Shown here: one piece after another, positions 27,624-37,268 of the stretch
Layout: every line of letters begins with the position of its first letter
Numbering within the stretch: position 1 is the first letter of the stretch
Assembly: GCF_011038975.1 (NCBI RefSeq)
Contig: NZ_JAAKEC010000012.1
Coordinates: 1-64,000 of the forward strand
Source: Adlercreutzia sp. ZJ176
Lineage (GTDB): Bacteria > Actinomycetota > Coriobacteriia > Coriobacteriales > Eggerthellaceae
Direction: 5' to 3'
DNA: 64,000 nt
Translations under genes and position numbers: made by a program
The notes under the pieces: generated by a model
Database searches by the model: none
What the model saw: the letters and a program-made list of their open reading frames with translations, nothing else
What the model was told of the DNA's origin: nothing

Positions 27624-29504
27624 GTGAGAGACGACCGCATACTCGACGCCATCAACGCACCCTCCGACCTCAAGGTCTTGAGCGGCGAGGAGCTCAACAT
27701 CCTCGCGCAGGAGATCCGCGAGCAGATCATCGCCACCACGTCGAGGACGGGCGGGCACGTGGCCTCGTCGCTCGGCGCGGTCGAGATCATCCTCGCGGCG
27801 CACAGCGTGCTCGATACGCCGCGCGACAAGCTCATCTTCGACGTGGGGCATCAGGCCTACGCGCACAAGCTTGTCACGGGGCGGCGCGACGCCTTCGACA
27901 CCCTGCGCAGCTACCACGGCATCTCGGGCTTCCCGCGTCCGAGCGAGAGCCCGTACGACGTGCATCCCTCGGGGCACGCCTCCGACTCGCTGTCGGTGGC
28001 CGCGGGCCTGGCCAAGGCGCGCAAGATCAAGGGAACCGACGAGCGGGTGGTGGCCGTCATCGGGGACGCGGCGCTCTCGGGCGGCATGGCGTTCGAGGCC
28101 CTGAACTACGTGGGCCAGGAGCAGCTGCCGCTCGTCATCATCCTGAACGACAACGAGATGTCCATCTCGCGCAACGTCGGCGCGCTCATGAGGCACCTCG
28201 GCAACATGCGCGCGACCTCGCAGTACCGCGACGCGCGCGAGGCTCTGCAGGAGCGCCTCGAGAGCGGCGGCGCCTTCGGCAACGCCGTGGCGCGCTTCGG
28301 CAAGAACGTCAAGGAGTCGATGAAGCAGTTCGTCATCCCGCACTCCATGATCTTCGAGCAGCTCGGCATCGTGTGCACGGCCCCCATCGACGGGCACGAC
28401 ATCCGCGAGCTGCGCGAGACGCTGTCGCTCGTGCTCGCCATGGACGCGCCCGTGCTCATGCACGTGGTGACGAAGAAGGGCGCGGGCTACGCCCCCGCGC
28501 GCAAGGACCCCGAGCGCTTCCACGGCGTGGGCCCCTTCGAGATCGCCACCGGCGCCTCCGTCGCATCTCCTGCGTCTGCCCCCAGCTACACCAGCGTGTT
28601 CGGTGAGGCACTCGTGCGCGAGGCTGAGCGTGACCCGCGCGTGGTGGCCATCACGGCGGCCATGGAGGGCGGCACGGGGCTCAAGCCCTTCGCGCGCGCC
28701 TACCCCGAGCGCTTCGTCGACGTGGGCATCGCCGAGGAGCAGGCCGTCGGCATGGCGTCGGGCCTTGCCGCGGGCGGGAGCAAGCCCGTGGTGGCCATCT
28801 ACTCCACCTTCCTGCAACGCGCCGTCGACCAGATGATCATCAACGTGGCGCTGCCGAAGCTCGACGTGGTGTTCGCGCTCGACCGCGCGGGCCTCGTGGG
28901 CAACGACGGCCCCACGCACCACGGCGTGTTCGACCTGGTCTACGCGCGGATGATTCCGCACATGCGCGTGCTCGCCCCCTCCGACGAGGCCGAGCTCGCC
29001 TGCGCGCTGCACACCGCGCTCGTGCTCGGCGGCCCGTTCGCCATCCGCTACCCGCGCGGAGCGGGCGAGGGCGTGCCGGTCCCCGGGGAGCCCGGCGTGC
29101 TCACCCCGGGTGTCTCGCGCGTGCTGCGCGAGGGCGACGACGCGTGCATCCTCGCGTTCGGGCACATGGTGCCGCGCGCCGTGGAGGCGGCGCGGCTTCT
29201 GGAGGAGCGCGGCGTGAGCGCGCGCGTGGTCGACATGCGCTGGGTGAAGCCGCTCGACCGCGAGGCCATCCGCCGCGCGGCGTCGACGCGCCTCGTGGTC
29301 ACGGTGGAGGAGGGCGTCGTTGCGGGCGGCGCGGGCGAGGGCGTGCTCGGCGTGCTCTCCGAGCTGGGGGCGCAGGTGCCCACGCGCGTGCTTGGCCTGC
29401 CCGACGACTACGTGCTGCAGGGCAAGGTCGACCTGCTCCTGCATGACCTGGGCCTCGACGCCGAGGGCATCGCGGCCACCGTGGTCGACGCGCTCGGCGC
29501 CTAG
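27624..29504 (+). CDS. dxs: 1-deoxy-D-xylulose-5-phosphate synthase
   Basis: Thiamine-diphosphate enzyme joining pyruvate and glyceraldehyde-3-phosphate, the first step of the MEP isoprenoid pathway. The 626-residue protein shows GGHVASSLGAVE, FDVGHQAYAHKL, SGHASDSLSVAAGLA, the ThDP motif GDAALSGGMAFEALN ... LNDNEMSIS, the transketolase pyrimidine domain with DVGIAEEQAVGMASGLA, DRAGLVGNDGPTHHG, and the C-terminal domain. GTG 27624 is preferred over GTG 27615 because of GAGGTG about 7 nt upstream. It ends the nusB-xseB-dxs group. Confidence 0.95.
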   Translation: MRDDRILDAINAPSDLKVLSGEELNILAQEIREQIIATTSRTGGHVASSLGAVEIILAAHSVLDTPRDKLIFDVGHQAYAHKLVTGRRDAFDTLRSYHGISGFPRPSESPYDVHPSGHASDSLSVAAGLAKARKIKGTDERVVAVIGDAALSGGMAFEALNYVGQEQLPLVIILNDNEMSISRNVGALMRHLGNMRATSQYRDAREALQERLESGGAFGNAVARFGKNVKESMKQFVIPHSMIFEQLGIVCTAPIDGHDIRELRETLSLVLAMDAPVLMHVVTKKGAGYAPARKDPERFHGVGPFEIATGASVASPASAPSYTSVFGEALVREAERDPRVVAITAAMEGGTGLKPFARAYPERFVDVGIAEEQAVGMASGLAAGGSKPVVAIYSTFLQRAVDQMIINVALPKLDVVFALDRAGLVGNDGPTHHGVFDLVYARMIPHMRVLAPSDEAELACALHTALVLGGPFAIRYPRGAGEGVPVPGEPGVLTPGVSRVLREGDDACILAFGHMVPRAVEAARLLEERGVSARVVDMRWVKPLDREAIRRAASTRLVVTVEEGVVAGGAGEGVLGVLSELGAQVPTRVLGLPDDYVLQGKVDLLLHDLGLDAEGIAATVVDALGA

Positions 29505-29628
29505 GGGCGGGCGACCGGGCGCGCGTCGGCGTGCTGGTGCGCGCAGGTCGCGGATGCGCTTGCGGGCGTGGGCTGCGCCTTGCGCGCCCGCGGGCCGCCC
29601 TGCGCCGCCGCGCCCGTGCCCGCCGTCG

Positions 29629-30171
29629 CTACGCCTGGCTCGCGACCGGGCGCTCCATGACGTAGTCGTCCATCACGTAGCCGCCGCCGATCGCGGTCAC
29701 CACCGACTCGACCTCCTTGAAGCCCTTCGCCCGGTACGCGCGCAGGGCCAGCTCGTTGTGCTTGTTCACCGTGAGGTACAGGGCGGAGAGGCCGCGCGCG
29801 CGGCACAGCTCGTCGTAGAACGCCACGATGCGGCTTGCGAACCCGCGCCCGCGCTCGGCGGCCGCGAGGTAGATCTTCGAGATGAAGAAGCGGTTCGTCT
29901 CGGGCTCGACGTGCCCGCCGGTGTACCCTACGACTCGCGGCTCGCCCGCCGCGCCCGCGCCGTCCTCGCGCACGCGCACGAACCAGTACTCGTAGGCGTT
30001 CTCGGCCATGTCGCGCCTGATGGCGCCTGCGCTCTGGAACTGCTCGATCATGTACTCGGTCTGGCCCTCGCCGATGAGCGCGGGCCAGTACTCGCGCCAG
30101 ATCTCGCCGGCCAGCGCGGCCAGCTGCTCAACGTGCTCCTCCGTCTTCACGGGGACGAACTCGACTTCCAT
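29629..30171 (-). CDS. GNAT family N-acetyltransferase
   Basis: A 180-residue acetyl-CoA-dependent acyltransferase. Motif A, the CoA pyrophosphate site, is degenerate but recognisable as FFISKIYLAAAERGRGFASRIV. It is followed by LYLTVNKHNELALRAYRAKGFKEV, which is typical of GNATs. The substrate is unknown. A strong AAGGAGGG precedes the start. It converges with dxs and has no co-directional partner. Confidence 0.88.
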   Translation of the reverse strand: MEVEFVPVKTEEHVEQLAALAGEIWREYWPALIGEGQTEYMIEQFQSAGAIRRDMAENAYEYWFVRVREDGAGAAGEPRVVGYTGGHVEPETNRFFISKIYLAAAERGRGFASRIVAFYDELCRARGLSALYLTVNKHNELALRAYRAKGFKEVESVVTAIGGGYVMDDYVMERPVASQA

Positions 30172-30566
30172 GCGACCCTCCTTCTCGGCGCCTTCGCGCG
30201 CCGGCCTTGAGCGCGCTCGCGAGCCGTCGTGCCCTCCTCGGCGCCCTTGTGCCTTGAGCGCGCTCGCGAGCCGCCGCGTCTTCGAGTGCCCTCGCCGCGC
30301 GCCGGTTTTCGATTGTACTCCTTCCCCGTACGTTTCCGGCGTGTAACGCCGGCGCTTCCCCCGTGTTAAAAGGCGTTTTCAAGCGCGCTAACACTCGTCC
30401 GCGCGCCCGCGTGCGCCTCTGCGGCTCCTCCGCCAAAGGTCACCCCGCCCCCACGGCCATGCGGGGCGGGGCGGCGGCTCCCCCCGCTCCGTTCGGCGGG
30501 TCGCGTCCTCGTTGTCCGCGTGTTGCGCTAGAATGGGCGCGGACAATTTGGCGAGGAAGGAGCCCC
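30172..30566. other. Intergenic region with tandem repeat and hairpins
   Basis: About 395 bp without a supportable gene. A 22-bp direct repeat starting CCTTGAGCGCGCTCGCGAGC occurs at 30205-30226 and 30252-30273. A hairpin CCGGCGT-GTA-ACGCCGG lies at 30336-30352. A spaced inverted pair GTGTTA...TAACAC lies near 30362-30391. A -10-like TAGAAT (30529-30534) may serve the next gene. Confidence 0.6.
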
Positions 30567-30818
30567 ATGTACACTTACACCCCGAGCGGCGTGTGCTCGC
30601 GCCGCATCGACGTCGAGATTGACGGAGACGTGATCGAGTCGGTCCAGTTCACGGGCGGCTGCGACGGCAACCTGAAGGCCATCTCCAAGCTGGTGGCGGG
30701 CAAGCCCGTCGACGAGGTGGTGGCGCTTTTGGCGGGCAACACCTGCGGCCGCCGATCCACCTCGTGCGCTGACCAGCTCACGCGCGCCCTGCGCGAGGCC
30801 CAGGCCGCGCAAGCCTAA
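30567..30818 (+). CDS. TIGR03905-type TSCPD domain protein
   Basis: An 83-residue protein matching the small TSCPD family (YTPSGVCSRRIDVEIDGD, VQFTGGCDGNLKAISKLVAG, AGNTCGRRSTSCADQL). Four conserved Cys could bind a metal or cluster. The TSCPD domain also forms the C-terminus of class II ribonucleotide reductases, but no enzymatic role is established for the free-standing form. A GAGGAAGGAG Shine-Dalgarno sets the ATG. It is monocistronic. Confidence 0.88.
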   Translation: MYTYTPSGVCSRRIDVEIDGDVIESVQFTGGCDGNLKAISKLVAGKPVDEVVALLAGNTCGRRSTSCADQLTRALREAQAAQA

Positions 30819-31119
30819 GGACCTGCGCTGGAGATTCGGCTCGTGCGCGGGCGGGACGACGGGCAGATTCTCTCAACAACCGTGTAACGGCGGGCTTGCG
30901 AATTAATCACGCCGGGCCAAAATTCACGGGGAAGGAGCGGGGGCGCGTGTTATACTAGCTGAGCCTATGGGAAAACCCGTAGGCAAGGTATCTGTAGGCC
31001 CCCGAGACATGTTTTGTTGTACAGCTTAGATCGCCAGCTTTAGCATGCGAACATGGTAAGTGTCAATCAATCATGACGAAGGGTCCCCGGAATTCTAGAA
31101 GGTTCGAAAGGGGTCCGTT
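30819..31119 (+). promoter_or_regulatory. rpsA upstream region: promoter and long leader
   Basis: An extended -10 TATACT (30951-30956, preceded by TGT) lacks a good -35. The resulting leader of about 155 nt contains a hairpin CCTATGGG-AAAA-CCCGTAGG (30964-30983). S1 messages are often autoregulated through structured leaders, so this may be such a site. That function is inference. Confidence 0.5.
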
Positions 31120-32346
31120 TTGACCGAAATCAAGAACACATCCGTCATCGACTTCTCCGACATCACGGACGAGCAGATGAACGAGATGATTGACGGCACG
31201 CTGACCAACTTCGACGAGGGCGATCTCGTCGACGGTGTTGTCGTCAAGCTCGAGCACGACGAGGTGCTCGTCGACATCGGATTCAAGAGCGAGGGCGTCA
31301 TCCCGTCGCGCGAGCTCTCCATCCGCAAGGATGCCGATCCGTCCGATATCGTGAGCCTGGGCGACAAGATCGAGGCGCTCGTTCTCCAGAAGGAGGACAA
31401 GGACGGCCGTCTGATCCTGTCGAAGAAGCGTGCTGAGTACGAGCGTGCTTGGATTCGCGTCGAAGAGAAGTTCAAGGCCGGCGAGGTCGTCACCGGCGAG
31501 GTCATCGAGGTCGTCAAGGGCGGCCTGATCCTCGACATCGGCCTGCGCGGCTTTCTGCCTGCGTCGCTCGTCGACCTGCGTCGCGTGAAGGACCTCGACA
31601 TGTACCTCAACACCGAGATCGAGGCCCGCGTCATCGAGATGGACCGCAACCGCAACAACGTCGTGCTGTCCCGCCGCGTGCTGCTCGAGGAGGGCCGCAA
31701 GAACGAGCGCGCCGAGATCCTCTCGAAGCTCTCGAAGGGCATGCGCCTCAAGGGCACCGTCTCCTCCATCGTGGACTTCGGCGCCTTCGTGGACCTCGGC
31801 GGCATCGACGGCCTGGTCCACATCTCCGAGCTCTCCTGGAACCACGTCAACCATCCCTCCGAGGTCGTCAAGGTGGGCGACGAGGTGGAGGTCGAGGTGC
31901 TCGACGTCGATCTGCAGCGCGAGCGCATCTCGCTCGGCCTCAAGCAGACCACGCCTGACCCGTGGATCAAGCTCGTCGAGTCCTACCCGGTCGGCACCAT
32001 CGTCGACGGCAAGGTCACCAAGATCGTCCCGTTCGGCGCGTTCATCGAGCTGGGCAACTCCATCGAGGGCCTCGTGCACATCTCCGAGATGGCCGGCCGC
32101 CACATCGACACGCCTGCCCAGGTCGTCAAGCCGGGCGAGGGGGTCAAGGTCAAGGTCATGGAGATCAACCCCGAGCGTCGCCGCATCTCCCTGTCGATGA
32201 AGGCCGCCGCCGAGGAGCTCGGCTTCGAGATCGAGGTCGACGAGACCATCCAGGCCGAGGAGAAGCCGGCCAAGCGCTCCAAGAAGGCCGACAAGGCTGA
32301 CAAGGCCGAGAAGGCCGAGGCTCCTGCCGAGGAGAAGGCGGAGTAG
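31120..32346 (+). CDS. rpsA: 30S ribosomal protein S1
   Basis: A 408-residue RNA-binding protein with four S1 OB-fold repeats (roughly residues 32-100, 118-185, 203-271, 289-358). Repeats 3 and 4 end in the canonical RISLGLKQT / [10 protein letters not shown] Lys/Glu/Ala-rich tail follows. It helps load mRNA on the 30S subunit. Translation starts at a TTG with GAAAGGGG upstream. The four-repeat form is typical of Gram-positives and shorter than the six-repeat proteobacterial S1. Confidence 0.94.
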   Translation: MTEIKNTSVIDFSDITDEQMNEMIDGTLTNFDEGDLVDGVVVKLEHDEVLVDIGFKSEGVIPSRELSIRKDADPSDIVSLGDKIEALVLQKEDKDGRLILSKKRAEYERAWIRVEEKFKAGEVVTGEVIEVVKGGLILDIGLRGFLPASLVDLRRVKDLDMYLNTEIEARVIEMDRNRNNVVLSRRVLLEEGRKNERAEILSKLSKGMRLKGTVSSIVDFGAFVDLGGIDGLVHISELSWNHVNHPSEVVKVGDEVEVEVLDVDLQRERISLGLKQTTPDPWIKLVESYPVGTIVDGKVTKIVPFGAFIELGNSIEGLVHISEMAGRHIDTPAQVVKPGEGVKVKVMEINPERRRISLSMKAAAEELGFEIEVDETIQAEEKPAKRSKKADKADKAEKAEAPAEEKAE

Positions 32347-32395
32347 CCTTATCACGCTGGCTCGCCGCGCAGGCGGGCGCGAAGGCAAGCGCAAC

Positions 32396-32437
32396 AGGGG
32401 AGCGGAGCCTGCGAGGGCTCCGCTCCCCTTGCTTTTT
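32396..32437 (+). terminator. Strong terminator after rpsA
   Basis: A 14-bp perfect stem (AGGGGAGCGGAGCC, 32396-32409, with its complement 32416-32429) is followed by TGCTTTTT. Confidence 0.93.
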
Positions 32438-32466
32438 CTAAAGGACCGCGGACGTTCGGAGGCAAG

Positions 32467-33519
32467 GTGGAGCGAGGAAGGCGCGTGGCGCTCGGCATGA
32501 GCGGCGGCGTAGACAGCTCGACGGCGGTGCTCATGCTCCAGCACCACGGCTACGAGGTGCTCGGCGTGACGTGCGTGTTCGCGCCGGGCGCGGCGGCTGA
32601 GGCTGCGGTGCGCGGCGCTCAGGAGACGTGCGCGCAGCTCGGCGCCGAGCACGTGGCGGTCGACTGCGCGGGCGCGTTCGAGGAGCGCGTGGTGGCGCCG
32701 TTCGTGGACGGCTGCGCGCGCGGCCTCACGCCGAGCCCGTGCGTGGGCTGCAACGCGCGCTGCAAGCTGCCGGCGCTTATGGGCGCGGCCGACGCGCACG
32801 GCTGCGACTTCGTGGCGACGGGGCACTATGCTCGGGTGGGGCGCCTCGGAGAGGACGGCCGCTACGCCGTCATGCGCGCGCTCGACCATGCCAAGGACCA
32901 GAGCTACATGCTGAGCCAGCTTTCGCAGGAGCAGCTCGCGCGGCTCATCCTGCCTCTGGGCGGCATGACCAAGCTCGAGGTGCGCGAGGTGGCGCGCGCG
33001 GCGGGGATCGCCGCGGCTGACGCGCCTGACAGCCAGGACATCTGCTTCGCCCCGCAGGGCTACCGCGCGCTTTTGGAGCAGCGTGGCGTCGCCTTCGAGC
33101 CGGGGGACGTCGTGGACGTGCGCGGGCAGGTGCGCGGGCGCCACGCGGGGCTCGCGTGCTACACGGCGGGCCAGCGTCGCGGCATCGGCGTGGCGGACCC
33201 CGAGCCCTACTACGTGGTGGGCAAGCGCCCTGACGCGAACGAGCTCGTCATCGGCACGCGCGAGGAGAGCCTCATCCGCCGGGTGCGGGTCGGGCAGATG
33301 GCGTGGCAGGCGATCGAGCCGCCGGGCGCCCCCCTTGAGGCCATGGTGAAACTTCGCTACCGCAGCGAGCCATGTGCGTGTATCATGAGAGGCATGAGCA
33401 GCGGGGGCGTCGCAGTCGAGCTGGCTTCGCCGCAGCCCGCAACCGCGCCAGGCCAGCATGCGGTTTTCTATCAGGGTGCCACCGTGCTTGGCGGCGGCGT
33501 GATCGAGGAGGTAGCGTAA
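32467..33519 (+). CDS. mnmA: tRNA-specific 2-thiouridylase MnmA
   Basis: Thiolates U34 of tRNA-Lys, -Glu and -Gln. The 350-residue PP-loop ATPase has GMSGGVDSSTAVLML, the catalytic Cys in TPSPCVGCNARCK, the second catalytic Cys in DSQDICFAPQG, YARVG and the C-terminal GQHAVFYQGATVLGGG. The start is uncertain: GTG 32467 has GGAGG 4 nt away, while GTG 32485 (ALGMSGGVDSS) has AGGAAGG at better spacing. coaE follows without any gap. Confidence 0.94.
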   Translation: MERGRRVALGMSGGVDSSTAVLMLQHHGYEVLGVTCVFAPGAAAEAAVRGAQETCAQLGAEHVAVDCAGAFEERVVAPFVDGCARGLTPSPCVGCNARCKLPALMGAADAHGCDFVATGHYARVGRLGEDGRYAVMRALDHAKDQSYMLSQLSQEQLARLILPLGGMTKLEVREVARAAGIAAADAPDSQDICFAPQGYRALLEQRGVAFEPGDVVDVRGQVRGRHAGLACYTAGQRRGIGVADPEPYYVVGKRPDANELVIGTREESLIRRVRVGQMAWQAIEPPGAPLEAMVKLRYRSEPCACIMRGMSSGGVAVELASPQPATAPGQHAVFYQGATVLGGGVIEEVA

Positions 33520-34116
33520 ATGAAGAAGCTGTTCATCATCGGCGGCATGGGCGCGGGCAAGTCCACGGCCCGTCGCGCGCTGACCGACCAGGGCTTGGAG
33601 TACATCGACCTCGACAAGGTGGGGCACGAGGTTCTGAAGTGGGACACCGTCAAAGAGGAGATCGCCGAGGCGTTCGGCGAGGACGTCTTCGACGAGGACG
33701 GCGAGATCGTGCGCAGCAAGCTCGCCGCCAAGGCGTTCGTGTCGCCCGCCGAGACGCGCAAGCTCAACCGCATCACCATGCCGCGCATCGAGGAGCTCTA
33801 CACCGACCGGCTCTTCGACCTTGAGAAGGCGGGCTGCGAGGCCGTGGTGGTGGAGTACTCGGTGTTCAAGAACCGCATGACGTCGCTGGCCTACTCGGCT
33901 GACGTGGTCATCGCTGTGCTCGCTCCGCTCGAGCTGCGCATCGAGCGCGCGGTGGCCTCGGGCTTCGACGAGGCCGACGTGCGCCGCCGCATCTCGCGCC
34001 AGATCACCGACGCCGACCGCATCGAGGCGTCCGACGTGGTGTTCAACAACGACGGCACGCCCGAGGAGCTGCGCAACGAGGTGATCGCCTGGTGGCTGCG
34101 CTACAGCGCGCAGTAG
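33520..34116 (+). CDS. coaE: Dephospho-CoA kinase
   Basis: Last step of coenzyme A synthesis. The 198-residue P-loop kinase has [17 protein letters not shown], the substrate-binding [18 protein letters not shown] and a lid with [13 protein letters not shown]. The N-terminal GxMGAGKST is the usual CoaE variant. It begins one codon boundary after mnmA and is followed by uvrB after a short gap, so mnmA-coaE-uvrB is probably one unit. Confidence 0.9.
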   Translation: MKKLFIIGGMGAGKSTARRALTDQGLEYIDLDKVGHEVLKWDTVKEEIAEAFGEDVFDEDGEIVRSKLAAKAFVSPAETRKLNRITMPRIEELYTDRLFDLEKAGCEAVVVEYSVFKNRMTSLAYSADVVIAVLAPLELRIERAVASGFDEADVRRRISRQITDADRIEASDVVFNNDGTPEELRNEVIAWWLRYSAQ

Positions 34117-34156
34117 GCCGTCCATGCCTCATCTCTCCAACCTAGAGGGCGTCGCC

Positions 34157-36274
34157 ATGGAGGGGAAGCTCCCCGAGGTGCGCCTGGCCAACACGCCGTT
34201 TCAGGTGGTGTCGCCCTACGAGCCGGCGGGCGACCAACCTGAGGCCATCGCCGACCTCGCGGCGGGGGTCGAGAGCGGGCTGCGCTACCAGAACCTGCTC
34301 GGCGTGACGGGCTCGGGCAAGACCTTCACCATGGCCAAGGTCATCGAGGCGGTGCAGAGGCCCACGCTCGTGCTCGCCCCCAACAAGACGCTCGCCGCGC
34401 AGCTCGCCGCCGAGCTCAAGGAGTTCTTCCCGAACAACGCCGTGGTGTACTTCGTGAGCTACTACGACTACTACCAGCCCGAGGCCTACGTGCCCTCCTC
34501 GGACACGTTCATCGAGAAGGACGCCTCCATCAACGAGGAGGTGGAGAAGCTGCGCCACGCGGCGACGAGCGCGCTGCTCTCGCGGCGCGACATCGTGGTG
34601 GTGGCGTCGGTGAGCTGCATCTACGGCATCGGCAGCCCCGCAGACTACGCGGGCATGGCGGTGTTTCTGGACAAGGAGCGCGCCTCTGAGCGCGACGACG
34701 TGATCCGCGACCTCATCGACATCCAGTACGACCGCAACGACTACGAGCTGGCGCGCGGCACGTTCCGCGTGCGCGGCGACGCGCTCGACGTGTTCCCGCC
34801 CTACGCCGACAACCCGATCCGCGTGGAGTTCTGGGGGGACGAGATCGAGCGCATCGCCGAGGTCGACCACGTCACGGGCGAGGTGCTCGGCGACTTCGAG
34901 GCGCTGCCCATCTGGCCGGCGTCGCACTACGTGACGGCGCGCCCGAAGCTCGACCACGCGCTTACCACCATCCAAGACGAGTTGCGCGAGCGCCTGGGGC
35001 AGTTCAAGGAGGAGGGCAAGCTGCTCGAGGCGCAGCGCCTCGAGATGCGCGTGAACTACGACCTGGAGATGCTCGAGACGATGGGCTTCTGCTCGGGCAT
35101 CGAGAACTACTCGCGCCACCTCGACGGGCGCGAGCCCGGCGAGCCGCCCTACACGCTCATCGACTACTTCCCGCGCGACTTCCTCTGCATCATCGACGAG
35201 AGCCACGTGACGGTGCCGCAGGTGCGCGGCATGCACGAGGGCGACCGCTCGCGCAAGATCACGCTCGCGGAGCACGGCTTCCGCCTGCCGAGCTGCCTGG
35301 ACAACCGCCCTCTGCGCTTCGACGAGTTCGAGGAGCGCGTGCCGCAGTTCATCTACGTGTCGGCCACGCCCGGCGACTACGAGGAGAAGGTCACGCAGAA
35401 CCAGGTGGAGCAGATCATCCGCCCCACGGGCCTGCTCGACCCCGAGATCATCGTGCGCTCGAGCGCCAGCCAGATCGACGACATCATCGACGAGGCGAAG
35501 GAGCGCGTCGGCCGCGACGAGCGCGTGCTCATCACCACGCTGACGAAGAAGATGGCGGAGGACCTGACCGACCATTTGCTCGACCAGGGCGTGAAGGCGC
35601 GCTACATGCACTCCGACATCGCCACGCTCGAGCGCGTGGAGATCCTGCGCGACCTGCGCCGCGGCGAGTTCGACGTGCTCGTGGGCATCAACCTCCTGCG
35701 CGAGGGGCTCGATTTGCCCGAGGTGTCGCTCGTGGCCATCCTCGACGCCGACAAGGAGGGCTTCCTGCGCAACCACCGCTCGCTCATCCAGACGATCGGG
35801 CGCGCGGCGCGCAACGTGAGCGGCCAGGTCATCATGTACGCCGACCGCGTGACCGACTCCATGAGGCGCGCGATCGACGAGACGCGCCGCCGTCGCGAGA
35901 TCCAGATGGCCTACAACGAGGAGCACGGCATAGAGCCGCAGACCATCCGCAAGGCCATCAGCGACATCATGGGGTTCGTGACCGAGGACGTGGAGGGGAA
36001 GAGCGCCGAGCAGGTGAACCGCGAGCTCGCCGAGCTCTCGCGCGAGGAGGTGCTGCGCATCATATCCTCGATGGAGGACGAGATGGCCGCCGCCTCCGAG
36101 AGCATGGACTTCGAGGAGGCCGCGCGTCTGCGCGACCAGGTGGTGAAGCTGCGCGCGAGCGTGGAGGGGCAGAGCGAGGCCGACGTGCTCGCCGACCTCA
36201 AGAAGACGGCCCGCAAGGGCAGCGCCTACGGCAACCGCAAGCACGCCGCCTACGGCGGCTCGCGTCGCGGGTAG
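34157..36274 (+). CDS. uvrB: Excinuclease ABC subunit B
   Basis: Damage-verification helicase of nucleotide excision repair. The 705-residue product has Walker [14 protein letters not shown], the beta-hairpin region [20 protein letters not shown], the helicase motif [47 protein letters not shown], and the C-terminal UVR motif that contacts UvrC. ATG 34157 with GAGGGC upstream is preferred over ATG 34124. uvrA and uvrC are not in the window. Confidence 0.96.
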   Translation: MEGKLPEVRLANTPFQVVSPYEPAGDQPEAIADLAAGVESGLRYQNLLGVTGSGKTFTMAKVIEAVQRPTLVLAPNKTLAAQLAAELKEFFPNNAVVYFVSYYDYYQPEAYVPSSDTFIEKDASINEEVEKLRHAATSALLSRRDIVVVASVSCIYGIGSPADYAGMAVFLDKERASERDDVIRDLIDIQYDRNDYELARGTFRVRGDALDVFPPYADNPIRVEFWGDEIERIAEVDHVTGEVLGDFEALPIWPASHYVTARPKLDHALTTIQDELRERLGQFKEEGKLLEAQRLEMRVNYDLEMLETMGFCSGIENYSRHLDGREPGEPPYTLIDYFPRDFLCIIDESHVTVPQVRGMHEGDRSRKITLAEHGFRLPSCLDNRPLRFDEFEERVPQFIYVSATPGDYEEKVTQNQVEQIIRPTGLLDPEIIVRSSASQIDDIIDEAKERVGRDERVLITTLTKKMAEDLTDHLLDQGVKARYMHSDIATLERVEILRDLRRGEFDVLVGINLLREGLDLPEVSLVAILDADKEGFLRNHRSLIQTIGRAARNVSGQVIMYADRVTDSMRRAIDETRRRREIQMAYNEEHGIEPQTIRKAISDIMGFVTEDVEGKSAEQVNRELAELSREEVLRIISSMEDEMAAASESMDFEEAARLRDQVVKLRASVEGQSEADVLADLKKTARKGSAYGNRKHAAYGGSRRG

Positions 36275-36317
36275 GAAGACGGCTGCCTGCGCGCGGGGCA
36301 TGACGGGAGGTGGTCAC

Positions 36318-36650
36318 GTGGCGACGAGGCTCGTGGTTGACGAGACGGTGCTCGCGCGCTACGCAGGCGAGCGCTGGCGCGACTGCGCCTGCTGGGACGT
36401 GCTGAGCGCCCTCGAGCTGGCGGGCTGCGTCGAGCTGCGGACGACGCCTGGCGCCTACGCCGCGCTCGAGCGCGCGCTCGGCGCCGAGCTGCCCGAGGAG
36501 GCGGTGCGCGCGGCGCTGCGCGAGCTGCGCCGGTTCGTGCCCGCGTGTGCGGCAGGCGCGGGGGGCGCCTTGGGCGCGGCGGAGTGCGAGGACCTCTTCC
36601 GGCGCTGGGAGGAGGAGCGAGGGGTTTCGTTCGGCCTGGTCGACCTCTGA
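36318..36650 (+). CDS. Hypothetical protein between uvrB and dtd
   Basis: A 110-residue Ala/Arg/Glu-rich acidic-basic protein starting TRLVVDETVLARYAGERW. A GGGAGG 7 nt before GTG 36318 supports that start; ATG 36300 is the alternative. The first 20 residues vaguely recall the opening of PIN-domain nucleases (LVVDTNVLL), but the later acidic residues needed for that fold are not evident, so no function is assigned. Composition and codon use fit a real gene. It may be co-transcribed with uvrB. Confidence 0.6.
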   Translation: MATRLVVDETVLARYAGERWRDCACWDVLSALELAGCVELRTTPGAYAALERALGAELPEEAVRAALRELRRFVPACAAGAGGALGAAECEDLFRRWEEERGVSFGLVDL

Positions 36651-36736
36651 GGGCGCGGGGATTGACGCGCGCCGCCGGCGCCAGGGCACGCGGCGGACGT
36701 GCGATGAGGGCGGGGCGACTGACGGCGTGCCGTGCC

Positions 36737-37183
36737 TCAGAGCTCGTCGGTGTCGAACACGATGGTGAAGGGGCCGTCGTTGACGAGCGACACCTCCATC
36801 ATCGCGCCGAACTCGCCGGTCTCCACGCGCGCGACGTCTCTGCGGGCGCGTGTGACGAACGCCTCGTACAGGCGCTTCGCCTCGTCGGGCGCGCCGGCGT
36901 CGGTGAACGAGGGGCGGTTGCCGCGGCGGCAGCTGGCGTAGAGGGTGAACTGGGACACCACGAGCACCTCGCCTCCCACGTCGGCGAGCGAGAGGTTGGT
37001 CTTGCCATCGGCGTCCTCGAAGATGCGCATCTTGAAGATCTTCGACCATAGGCGCTCCACCTGCTCCTCGCCGTCACCCTGTCCCACGCCGAGCAGGATG
37101 GCGAAGCCGCGTCCGACCGACCCGACGACGCTGCCGTCGATGCTGACGCGGGCCTGGCTGACCCGCTGGATGACTGCGCGCAT
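36737..37183 (-). CDS. dtd: D-aminoacyl-tRNA deacylase
   Basis: Removes D-amino acids, and Gly from tRNA-Ala, during translation quality control. The 148-residue product starts [17 protein letters not shown] and has [24 protein letters not shown] and the C-terminal [14 protein letters not shown]. The cross-subunit motif is usually GPVT, so this copy has Phe in place of Val. GAAAGGA precedes the ATG by 7 nt. It is transcribed divergently from recN. Confidence 0.92.
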   Translation of the reverse strand: MRAVIQRVSQARVSIDGSVVGSVGRGFAILLGVGQGDGEEQVERLWSKIFKMRIFEDADGKTNLSLADVGGEVLVVSQFTLYASCRRGNRPSFTDAGAPDEAKRLYEAFVTRARRDVARVETGEFGAMMEVSLVNDGPFTIVFDTDEL

Positions 37184-37268
37184 GATGTATCCTTTCGTCG
37201 TCTGCGTTTTCGCGAGACGATACCACAAACACGCTGGCGCATGCAGGGACGTTCTAAGGACGCGAGAG

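Noticed and set aside
30205-30273. CRISPR-like repeat pair (22 bp, two copies)
   Set aside because: Only two copies with a 25-bp spacer and no cas genes; a simple tandem duplication explains it.
31063-34125. A 1020-codon open frame on the minus strand opposite rpsA, mnmA and coaE
   Set aside because: It is antisense to three well-recognised genes, is His/Asp/Arg/Leu-biased as expected for the mirror of high-GC codons, and shows no domain.
36318-36650. PIN-domain toxin
   Set aside because: Only the first strand resembles PIN. The later conserved acidic residues and an adjacent antitoxin gene are missing.
37184-37268. LexA box between dtd and recN
   Set aside because: recN is often SOS-controlled, but no sequence here approaches the consensus palindrome.
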